From: Candidatus Dadabacteria bacterium
GTDB lineage: Bacteria; Desulfobacterota_D; UBA1144; Nemesobacterales; UBA2774
Direction of reading: 5' to 3'
Length of the DNA stretch: 6,371 nucleotides
NCBI GenBank assembly: GCA_004356555.1
Contig: SMWY01000032.1
Span: forward strand, 1 to 6,371
A program made the translations under genes and the position numbers. The notes under the pieces are model-generated. The model was given only the letters and a program-made list of their open reading frames with translations. It made no database searches and was not told the origin of the DNA. Shown here in pieces: positions 1 to 5,166 of this stretch (the first letter of the stretch is position 1; every line of letters starts with the position of its first letter).

Positions 1-24
1 CGACCCAGACTTAAATATGGTTAT

Positions 25-53
25 TTGTCCCCACTCATAAAATTCGGTAGAAT
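25..53 (+). promoter_or_regulatory. Predicted sigma70-type promoter of the gshB-gatC-gatA operon
   Basis: A -35 box TTGTCC (25-30, 4 of 6 consensus bases) and a -10 box TAGAAT (48-53, 5 of 6) are separated by exactly 17 bases. The predicted transcript would begin near base 60, leaving a leader of about 30 nt before the gshB start at 90. This is the only good match in the 89 bases upstream of gshB, which otherwise show no gene or hairpin. Position and spacing support it, but no experiment does. Confidence 0.5.
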
Positions 54-89
54 CAATCGGCAATAGCGAGCATTCCAAAAGGAAAGTCT

Positions 90-1040
90 ATGAAATTAAA
101 AATGGCATTTGTAATGGACCCGGTAGGGACAATTAATACCGAAAAAGACACTACCTTTGTGCTCATGCTTGAAGCCCAGGCAAGAGGGCATGAAGTATGG
201 TATTTGGAGCTTAAGGATATGTTTGTAAAAGAAGCTCAAGCCTTTGGCAACGCTACACAGATTAGCCTTGAAAGAAGTGAAGATTTCTATAAATTAGGCG
301 ACACACAAACATTACCGCTCGAAAGCTTCGATGCCGTATGGATGAGAAAAGACCCTCCGGTCAACAACGACTTCCTTTATGCAACATACATACTCAGCCT
401 TATTGATGAGAACAAAACGAAAGTACTGAACAATCCGACTGGGATCAGGGAATCAAATGAAAAACTTTACTCCTTATTTTTTCCTGAAATTATTCCCCAA
501 AGCATTGTGACCAAAAATATCGGGCAACTTGAGGAATTTCTTAGCGAAGCCGGAGGACAAATAGTAGTCAAACCACTTGACGGATACGGCGGAGAAGGGA
601 TCTTCTATGTTCGAGAGGGGGATCGCAACGCAAACGTAATATTGGAATCAATCACCAAATTTGGAACGGAGTATGTAATAGGACAAAAGTTTATTGAAAA
701 AGTATCAGAGGGTGATAAGAGAATAATAATTCTAAACGGGGAGCCTTTAGGAGCGGTGCTCAGAGTACCTAAGCCCGGAGGAGAATTCAGATCCAATTTT
801 CATTCAGGGGGCAGCCCCGCTAAATCGGAGCTCACCCAAAGGGACCTAGAAATATGTGAAGCAATTGGCCCACGCTTAAGAAAAGATGGACTTTATTTGG
901 TAGGTCTTGATGTTATCGGAGGTTATGTAACTGAAATTAATACAACAAGCCCCACTGGAGTTCAGGAAATAAACAACTTAGACGGAGTCAAACTTGAGAC
1001 CCAGATTATTGAATTTGCCGAGGAGTTATGTGGAAGTTAA
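90..1040 (+). CDS. gshB: Glutathione synthetase (ATP-grasp)
   Basis: This cytoplasmic enzyme joins gamma-glutamylcysteine and glycine using ATP, the second and last step of glutathione synthesis. The 316-residue length equals that of the E. coli enzyme, and the family landmarks are in order. These are FVMDP near the N-terminus (residues 7-11), the RKDPP motif (86-90), the glycine-rich ATP-grasp loop KPLDGYGGEG (161-170), GDKR (208-211), and the metal/ATP end motif with D274, E282 and N284 in VTEINTTSPTG (280-290). The ATG has a purine-rich site AAGGAAAG at 79-86. The gene opens a tight operon with gatC (14-nt gap) and gatA. The first-step enzyme gshA is not in the window. Pairing with gatCA is not functionally obvious and probably reflects shared housekeeping expression. 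The identification is very secure. Confidence 0.97.
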   Translation: MKLKMAFVMDPVGTINTEKDTTFVLMLEAQARGHEVWYLELKDMFVKEAQAFGNATQISLERSEDFYKLGDTQTLPLESFDAVWMRKDPPVNNDFLYATYILSLIDENKTKVLNNPTGIRESNEKLYSLFFPEIIPQSIVTKNIGQLEEFLSEAGGQIVVKPLDGYGGEGIFYVREGDRNANVILESITKFGTEYVIGQKFIEKVSEGDKRIIILNGEPLGAVLRVPKPGGEFRSNFHSGGSPAKSELTQRDLEICEAIGPRLRKDGLYLVGLDVIGGYVTEINTTSPTGVQEINNLDGVKLETQIIEFAEELCGS

Positions 1041-1054
1041 GAACAGGAGTATAA

Positions 1055-1345
1055 ATGAAAATATCTAAAGACGACATAATTAAGGTTTCTGAGCTCGCGA
1101 GGCTCGAATTCAATGAAGAAGAGCTTGAAAAATTTACAGAGCAGTTAGGCAAGATATTGGAATACATTGAACAACTAAATGAGCTTAACACCGATAATGT
1201 AGAACCAACCTCACATGTGCTGGATAGTTCCACCCCTCTAAGAGAAGATAAGGTTGTAGAATGGTTAAGCACAGAAGAAGTTCTTAAAAACGCACCAGAA
1301 AGTGAGGATGATTTCTTCGTTGTACCACAAGTGATCGAAGACTAA
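1055..1345 (+). CDS. gatC: Asp/Glu-tRNA amidotransferase subunit C
   Basis: GatC is the small scaffolding subunit of the GatCAB amidotransferase, which converts mischarged Glu-tRNA(Gln) and Asp-tRNA(Asn) to the correct amide forms. The subunit wraps around GatA and stabilises its contact with GatB. The 96-residue length is typical. Family signatures are the N-terminal helix with VSELARLEF (residues 11-19), an acidic helical segment ending near ILEYIEQLNEL (34-44), the NVEPTSHV turn (48-55), PLREDKV (61-67) and the C-terminal NAPESEDDFFVVPQVIE stretch (79-95). The ATG has a Shine-Dalgarno AGGAG at 1045-1049, five bases upstream. The gene's stop codon overlaps the ribosome-binding site of gatA, which fits coupled translation of the two subunits. 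Confidence 0.96.
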   Translation: MKISKDDIIKVSELARLEFNEEELEKFTEQLGKILEYIEQLNELNTDNVEPTSHVLDSSTPLREDKVVEWLSTEEVLKNAPESEDDFFVVPQVIED

Positions 1346-1359
1346 GGAGACACACCCGA

Positions 1360-2820
1360 ATGGAGTTGCCATTTTTAACCATTAAAGAGGCATCTGAGTT
1401 AATCAAAGGAAAAGAGTTATCCCCTGTTGAGCTAACTCAGTCAATCTTGGATAGAATCGAGGATAAAGATGAGAAGCTTAATACATATATTACTGTACTT
1501 TCGGAAAAAGCACTTGAGTCCGCCAAGAAAGCTGAGGAGGAAATCTCTAGAGGCAACTATATAGGGCCGCTCCACGGTATTCCTCTTGGACTAAAGGACA
1601 TATTTATAACAAAAGATATAACTACAACCTGCGGCTCAAAGATGCTTGAGAACTTTATTCCCCCTTATAATGCCACAGTGACTCAAAAGCTTTTGGATTG
1701 TGGTGCCGTGATTTTAGGAAAAAATAACATGGATGAGTTTGCAATGGGCTCGTCAACTGAAACTTCTTACTTTGGCCCCACTTCAAATCCTTGGGATCTA
1801 AAAAGAGTGCCGGGCGGATCAAGCGGAGGCTCCGCATCCGCAACAGCAGCGTCGCTTTGTCTGGGGTCGGTGGGCACAGATACTGGGGGCTCAATTAGAC
1901 AACCTGCCGCTCTTTGCGGCGTGGTGGGGATGAAGCCGACTTACGGGCGAGTAAGCAGATTTGGGATGATAGCATTTGCTTCATCCCTTGATCAGGCAGG
2001 CACTTTGACAAAAACGGTTGAAGATACGGCGCTAATTCTAAATGCGATCTCCGGACCTGACCCAAGAGATTCAACATGTGTGAATATTCCTGTGCCCGAT
2101 TATACCATGAGCCTTAAGGATGATATTAAAGGGTTAAAAATCGGCATACCCAAGGAATACTTTGTAGAAGGTATGGATAAGGATGTAGAAAACGCATCTA
2201 AGAAAGCTATTTCCATGATTGAAGATTTGGGCGCGGAGGTTATCGAAATATCCCTTCCCCACACTAAGTATGCAGTCCTGACTTACTATATAATTGCCCC
2301 TTCTGAGGCCAGCTCAAATCTTGCAAGATACGACGGTGTAAAGTATGGATTCAGGGCTTCAGGGGCGGAGTCTTTAAGAGATATGTATTTTAAAACCAGG
2401 GCTCAGGGGTTTGGAAATGAAGTAAAGAGAAGAATAATGCTCGGCACTTACGCTCTATCGTCTGGATACTATGACGCTTACTACTTAAAAGCCCAACGCG
2501 TAAGAACTCTAATAAAGAATGACTTCGACGAGGCCTTTAAGAAAGTGGACGCAATTGTGGCACCTACTACTCCTGAAGTTGCGTTTAAGATTGGTGAAAA
2601 AACCCAAGACCCCATAAAAATGTATTTATCCGATGTACTCACTATACCTTGTAATATAGCGGGACTCCCGGGGATTTCAGTTCCATGTGGATTTTCCTCG
2701 GGCGGACTGCCTATCGGGATACAAGTGCTCGGCAAACCATTTGAGGAAGAGACCGTTATTCATGTGGCTCACGCCTATGAGCAGCATACCGACTGGAGAG
2801 AAAAAAGGGCGCCCGTTTAA
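1360..2820 (+). CDS. gatA: Asp/Glu-tRNA amidotransferase subunit A (glutamine amidase)
   Basis: GatA hydrolyses glutamine and passes the ammonia to GatB, where the mischarged Glu-tRNA or Asp-tRNA is amidated. It belongs to the amidase-signature family. The Ser-cisSer-Lys triad is intact: K79 in LGLKD, S154 in the GGSSGGS amidase signature and S178 in TDTGGSIRQP. R358 and D425, at the same numbers as the glutamine-binding residues I recall from Staphylococcus GatA, are also present. At 486 residues it is full length. The Shine-Dalgarno AAGGAGA (1344-1350) overlaps the gatC stop and lies nine bases from the ATG. No gatB follows: the next gene is a small zinc-ribbon-like protein. The glutamyl/aspartyl-tRNA kinase-amidase subunit must therefore be encoded elsewhere. 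Confidence 0.98.
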   Translation: MELPFLTIKEASELIKGKELSPVELTQSILDRIEDKDEKLNTYITVLSEKALESAKKAEEEISRGNYIGPLHGIPLGLKDIFITKDITTTCGSKMLENFIPPYNATVTQKLLDCGAVILGKNNMDEFAMGSSTETSYFGPTSNPWDLKRVPGGSSGGSASATAASLCLGSVGTDTGGSIRQPAALCGVVGMKPTYGRVSRFGMIAFASSLDQAGTLTKTVEDTALILNAISGPDPRDSTCVNIPVPDYTMSLKDDIKGLKIGIPKEYFVEGMDKDVENASKKAISMIEDLGAEVIEISLPHTKYAVLTYYIIAPSEASSNLARYDGVKYGFRASGAESLRDMYFKTRAQGFGNEVKRRIMLGTYALSSGYYDAYYLKAQRVRTLIKNDFDEAFKKVDAIVAPTTPEVAFKIGEKTQDPIKMYLSDVLTIPCNIAGLPGISVPCGFSSGGLPIGIQVLGKPFEEETVIHVAHAYEQHTDWREKRAPV

Positions 2821-2880
2821 ATTGAGAAATAAATATGTATAAAATTTCTAGAAAAGAATTTCATCAGTAAACTTTAGAGT

Positions 2881-2885
2881 GGAGA
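2881..2885 (+). promoter_or_regulatory. Ribosome-binding site fixing the start of the CxxC protein
   Basis: GGAGA lies eight bases before the ATG at 2894. An in-frame GTG at 2879 begins before this site and so cannot use it, which makes the ATG the likely start. Confidence 0.6.
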
Positions 2886-2893
2886 CAGAGATC

Positions 2894-3076
2894 ATGACAG
2901 AGAAGAAAAAAGTATGCATGCTTTGCGGTAAACCTTCCGAAGAGTCCATTTGCGAATCATGCAAGTCTAATGTGCAGGGCGAAGCAGCTCACAAAAAACA
3001 GAAGATGGAAAAACAGGTCAAAGTTGGTTCAGAGGTAGAAAAGGATAGAATTGTAAGAAAGCACATAGATAAATAG
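2894..3076 (+). CDS. Small CxxC/CxxC zinc-ribbon-like protein of unknown function
   Basis: This is a 60-residue cytoplasmic protein that I do not recognise as a named family. Two cysteine pairs, C8-x2-C11 and C20-x2-C23, are separated by eight residues. Each looks like a zinc knuckle (CMLCGK, CESCKS), so one zinc ion is probably bound by the N-terminal third. Residues 24-60 are strongly charged, rich in Lys, Glu and Gln, and probably helical. There is no signal peptide or membrane segment. The gene lies 73 bases after gatA in the same direction and could be a distal member of that operon, but no clear promoter or terminator separates them. Its stop lies 26 bases from the stop of the convergent rsmI. 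A real gene is supported by the ribosome-binding site and cysteine spacing; the function is not inferable. Confidence 0.75.
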   Translation: MTEKKKVCMLCGKPSEESICESCKSNVQGEAAHKKQKMEKQVKVGSEVEKDRIVRKHIDK

Positions 3077-3107
3077 GGAAATTTATCCTCTATGAGAATT
3101 TCCTATT
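3071..3107. terminator. Imperfect hairpin between convergent genes, possible bidirectional terminator
   Basis: The left arm AATAGGGAAATT (3072-3083) pairs with the right arm AATTTCCTATT (3097-3107). This gives an 11-bp stem with one bulged G and a 13-nt loop. It spans the stop codon of the CxxC protein and the stop codon of rsmI, where a shared terminator is expected. Neither side has a proper T-tract and the stem is AT-rich, so it may be weak or fortuitous. Confidence 0.35.
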
Positions 3108-3936
3108 CCCAAATCTGAAGGGCCTTTTTATAAATCTTACTTTTAGAAACACCGCTATCCACTGCAACTTGCTTGACCGCATCTTTTAAACTGACTCCCT
3201 CTTTCTTAAAATATAATAATAAATCATCAATAGTATCAGAATCGAATTCACCCTTGTCTTGAGAATTTCCTTCTATAACTAAAGTAAACTCACCCTTTAA
3301 ATTATCTCTGGATTTAAGAGTAGTCACAATCTCTGAGAGCGTACCTCTCAATGTTTCTTCATACATCTTCGTAATCTCACGGCCTAAAGAAGCGTTGCGT
3401 TCTCCAAATACTTCAGCCATAGATTCTAATGTTTTAATAACCCTCCTGGGAGACTCATAAAAAACAAGCGTCTCGGGGTAATCCTTTATTCTCTCCAGAT
3501 ATTCAATCAATCGTTTTTTTTGCTTCGGAGGAAATCCGAGAAACGTAAAACCGGATGTCGGAAGCCCTGAAATACTAAGTGCTGCAATAGCAGCTGAAGG
3601 TCCGGGTACCGAGAATATTTGAACCCCATTCTCAGAAGCGAGCTTTACGATCCTGTACCCGGGATCTGAGACTCCAGGTGTGCCCGCGTCTGTAACAAGA
3701 GCAATGCTATGACCCTCCTGAAGCATAGAAAGAAGTTCTTTTGCTTTTTCTATCTCATTGTGCTCGTGGTAACTCGTCAGCGGCTTGAGGATTTGATAGC
3801 GGGAGAGTAATTTTTTTGTAGTCCTAGTATCCTCGCATGCTATGAGGTCAACTTGTTTTAAAACATTAAGCGCCCTTAACGTTATATCTTCAAGGTTGCC
3901 TATAGGAGTTGAAACAATATAGAGCTTAGAACTCAT
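3103..3936 (-). CDS. rsmI: 16S rRNA (cytidine(1402)-2'-O)-methyltransferase
   Basis: RsmI uses S-adenosylmethionine to methylate the ribose of C1402 in 16S rRNA at the ribosomal P site, which tunes decoding accuracy. The 277-residue protein is full length for this tetrapyrrole-methylase-fold family. The motifs appear in order: YIVSTPIGNLEDIT (residues 6-19), CEDTR (34-38), TDAGTPGVSDPG (82-93), VPGPSA (110-115), FLGFPP (132-137), FYESPRR (159-165) and GREITKMYEE (185-194). A small helical C-terminal domain spans about 249-272. The ATG is firm because an in-frame stop lies two codons upstream. No Shine-Dalgarno is visible in the AT-rich 25-nt gap after the upstream calcium-binding repeat gene. 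Expression may therefore depend on that transcript or on leaderless or weak initiation. Confidence 0.96.
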   Translation of the reverse strand: MSSKLYIVSTPIGNLEDITLRALNVLKQVDLIACEDTRTTKKLLSRYQILKPLTSYHEHNEIEKAKELLSMLQEGHSIALVTDAGTPGVSDPGYRIVKLASENGVQIFSVPGPSAAIAALSISGLPTSGFTFLGFPPKQKKRLIEYLERIKDYPETLVFYESPRRVIKTLESMAEVFGERNASLGREITKMYEETLRGTLSEIVTTLKSRDNLKGEFTLVIEGNSQDKGEFDSDTIDDLLLYFKKEGVSLKDAVKQVAVDSGVSKSKIYKKALQIWE

Positions 3937-3961
3937 AGACTAAAGGTTACAATTAATTTTG

Positions 3962-4462
3962 TTATTTCGTATTACACTTTTTCTTCTGCTCATAGTTTAA
4001 GCATTTATCTTTGCCTTTTCCGCCGTTAATACTATCAGTTCCGGGACCTCCATCTAGGAAGTCTTCTCCATCACCGCCTTTTATATAATCGTTGCCCTCG
4101 CCGCCATATATGATATCATCCCCGCGGTTGCCCTCTAAACGGTCATCCCCTGCCCCTCCATAGATAATATCGGGTCCGCGGTTGCCCTGGATAACGTCAT
4201 TTCCGTCACCGCCGCATATATAGTCTTTACCTTCTTTCCCGCTTATCTGGTCGTTACCGCCCAAGCCCACAATCACGTCATCGCCCATTGTGCCGGTCAA
4301 TATATCGTCCCCTTCCGTGCCTACAATGGTTGCGACTCTGCCGTCACAAGTAGGTGGTGCATTTTCAGCAGCTTTCTCATCCCCAGATTTTGCTAAAACA
4401 GTATTAGCACTTAAAATCGCAAAAGCAAAAATAGCTATATAGATAAACATCTTGCCTCTCAT
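3962..4462 (-). CDS. Small Sec-exported RTX-type calcium-binding repeat protein
   Basis: This 166-residue protein begins with a signal peptide (residues 1-24, charged start, hydrophobic core, VLA cleavage site). A short linker follows, then twelve uninterrupted RTX nonapeptides of the form GGxGxDxIx from residue 48 to 155. Such repeats fold into a parallel beta-roll that binds calcium between turns, usually only outside the cell. Four cysteines remain in the mature protein: C39 before the repeats, C83 inside them, and C154 and C163 after them, so disulfides are possible. There is no enzymatic domain and no recognisable type I secretion tail, so export looks Sec-dependent. The layout resembles small RTX-only proteins annotated simply as calcium-binding. 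An in-frame TTG at 4498 was rejected as start because it lies in the -10 box; ATG 4462 has AAGGGAGG six bases upstream. Its role is unknown, perhaps calcium buffering or surface structure. Confidence 0.92.
   Translation of the reverse strand: MRGKMFIYIAIFAFAILSANTVLAKSGDEKAAENAPPTCDGRVATIVGTEGDDILTGTMGDDVIVGLGGNDQISGKEGKDYICGGDGNDVIQGNRGPDIIYGGAGDDRLEGNRGDDIIYGGEGNDYIKGGDGEDFLDGGPGTDSINGGKGKDKCLNYEQKKKCNTK
4079..4186 (-). repeat. Internal 2 x 54-bp duplication in the RTX gene
   Basis: Residues 93-110 and 111-128 match at 12 of 18 positions, and both halves open with GNRG instead of the usual GGxG. At DNA level both begin with GGCAACCGCGG and then differ at many third codon positions. The beta-roll therefore grew by copying two nonapeptides together, and the copying is not recent. 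Confidence 0.6.
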
Positions 4463-4468
4463 ATACAT

Positions 4469-4476
4469 CCTCCCTT
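4469..4476 (-). promoter_or_regulatory. Ribosome-binding site fixing the start of the RTX protein
   Basis: AAGGGAGG on the minus strand ends six bases before the ATG at 4462. Another in-frame ATG at 4468 touches the site directly and is too close to be used. Confidence 0.8.
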
Positions 4477-4497
4477 GTAGCCATAGATTTAATTTCA

Positions 4498-4526
4498 ATT
4501 AAACTACTTTAAGGAAAAAAAGTCAA
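4498..4526 (-). promoter_or_regulatory. Near-consensus sigma70 promoter of the RTX gene (and probably rsmI)
   Basis: On the minus strand the -35 box TTGACT (4526-4521, 5 of 6) and -10 box TTTAAT (4503-4498, 5 of 6) are separated by 17 bases. Transcription would start near 4491, about 29 nt before the ATG at 4462. A-rich tracts directly upstream could act as an UP element. This is the best promoter in the window. Confidence 0.72.
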
Positions 4527-4554
4527 GAAAAAACCATTAGAAATAAGGTTTTTC
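4527..4554. repeat. A/T-tract inverted repeat in the divergent intergenic region
   Basis: The arms AAAAACC (4529-4535) and GGTTTTT (4547-4553) flank an 11-base centre, and the outer G4527 and C4554 pair if one A is bulged. It abuts the -35 box of the RTX promoter and lies upstream of the divergent MORN-type gene. It could be a regulator site, a bent UP-like element or a weak hairpin; the sequence alone does not decide. Confidence 0.35.
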
Positions 4555-4576
4555 GTGCAATTTGAAAATTTTTCCA

Positions 4577-4600
4577 TATACTTAACATCTAAATAATAAT
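4577..4600 (+). promoter_or_regulatory. Possible promoter region of the MORN-variant gene
   Basis: Two -10-like hexamers face the gene: TATACT (4577-4582) and AATAAT (4595-4600). Neither has a convincing -35 box at 16-18 bases; the best partial match is TTCCAT at 4572-4577 for the second. The region must hold a promoter because the upstream gene is divergent, but its exact position is uncertain. Confidence 0.3.
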
Positions 4601-4614
4601 CAGACTTCAAAATT

Positions 4615-4620
4615 GGAGGA
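4615..4620 (+). promoter_or_regulatory. Ribosome-binding site fixing the start of the MORN-variant protein
   Basis: GGAGGA ends seven bases before the ATG at 4628. An in-frame TTG at 4613 overlaps this site and is rejected as a start. Confidence 0.8.
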
Positions 4621-4627
4621 TACTCGT

Positions 4628-5017
4628 ATGATCAAGTATGCAATAGTTTTATCACTAATTGTTATATCTCCTTATTTAGCTCTAGCCGACTCCCCCTTCC
4701 CTGTATGCAAGGACAATCCCAATGGGATAGTGAAGGATTATTACGAGAGCGGCAAGCTTAAGACAGAATGGATGTGTAAAGACGGTCATCTAAACGGGAT
4801 CACTAACCTCTACTATGAAAACGGACAGCTTCACAAAGAATCAAACTATGTAAATGATGAAAGACAAGATATTACAACCAGCTGGTACAAAGGCGGAGAA
4901 TTAAAAAGCGTATGCAATTTCAAAGACGGTAAGCTAAACGGAGAGCATAAAATATTAAATAAAGACGGCTCAATAAAAGAGCTTGCTTATTATAAGAATG
5001 GAGTAGAATTAGATTAA
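4628..5017 (+). CDS. Exported MORN-variant (MORN_2-like) repeat protein
   Basis: This 129-residue protein begins with a clear signal peptide (residues 1-20, cleaved after ALA). There is no lipobox cysteine, so a soluble periplasmic or secreted product is expected. After a short segment with C27, four repeats of exactly 24 residues begin at 33, 57, 81 and 105. Each has the pattern of an aromatic pair, a (D/E/K)xGxLK turn, and a second strand ending in DGxLNG or similar. Cysteines C50 and C96 lie in repeats one and three. This is the 'toxin-antitoxin antidote repeat variant' family, whose name is historical and does not imply a toxin here. Such repeats form beta-hairpin arrays and usually mediate binding. 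The gene is divergent from the RTX gene and convergent with the tRNA. I cannot name a partner or function. Confidence 0.88.
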   Translation: MIKYAIVLSLIVISPYLALADSPFPVCKDNPNGIVKDYYESGKLKTEWMCKDGHLNGITNLYYENGQLHKESNYVNDERQDITTSWYKGGELKSVCNFKDGKLNGEHKILNKDGSIKELAYYKNGVELD

Positions 5018-5038
5018 TTTTAGATCTCTATTCGTAAG

Positions 5039-5124
5039 TGGCGGAGGGCGAGGGATTCGAACCCCCAAGTCCGTAAGGACGCCGGTTTTCAAGACCGGTG
5101 CAATCGCCGTTCTGCCAGCCCTCC
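5039..5124 (-). tRNA. tRNA-Ser (anticodon UGA)
   Basis: The minus strand folds into a complete class II tRNA. It has a 7-bp acceptor GGAGGGC/GCCCTCC, a D stem GCAG/TTGC and an anticodon arm CCGGT-CTTGAAA-ACCGG with anticodon TGA. An extra arm GTCC-TTAC-GGAC is followed by a T arm GGGGG-TTCGAAT-CCCTC with one wobble pair. The discriminator is G73, as expected for serine, and the CCA end is encoded (5041-5039). It reads UCA, and UCG or other UCN codons by wobble. The integrase stop codon is only 31 nt from the 5' end, and no good promoter fits in that gap. The 3' end faces the MORN-variant gene, 21 nt away. Confidence 0.97.
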
Positions 5125-5139
5125 AAATGTAATGATTTC

Positions 5140-5166
5140 AGGAAGTTATGTAACATCAAGCTTCCT
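5140..5166. repeat. Short inverted repeat between int and the tRNA
   Basis: AGGAAG (5140-5145) and CTTCCT (5161-5166) can pair across a 15-base loop that itself contains ATGT/ACAT. It overlaps the int stop codon at 5156-5158. It may mark the recombination region or be a weak terminator of int; there is no T-tract. Confidence 0.25.

Noticed and set aside
605..1272. Minus-strand frames opposite gshB and gatC
   Set aside because: They are antisense shadows of secure genes, without ribosome-binding sites.
1655..2735. Several open frames of 60-84 codons on the minus strand inside gatA
   Set aside because: They lie wholly within a secure gene, have no ribosome-binding sites or recognisable domains, and are expected by chance opposite coding sequence.
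1360..2820. Missing gatB considered as a deletion
   Set aside because: gatB is often unlinked from gatCA in bacteria, and no remnant of gatB is visible after gatA.
2845..2854. Palindrome TTTCTAGAAA downstream of gatA, considered as a terminator or operator
   Set aside because: It is ten bases long with no loop and no T-tract; AT-rich intergenic DNA yields such palindromes often.
3989..4330. Regular repeats in the RTX gene considered as a CRISPR array
   Set aside because: The 27-bp period is coding (nonapeptides), units vary throughout, and there are no spacers separated by constant repeats.
4628..5017. MORN-variant gene considered as an antitoxin because of the family name
   Set aside because: It has a signal peptide, no partner toxin is adjacent, and the family name is historical.
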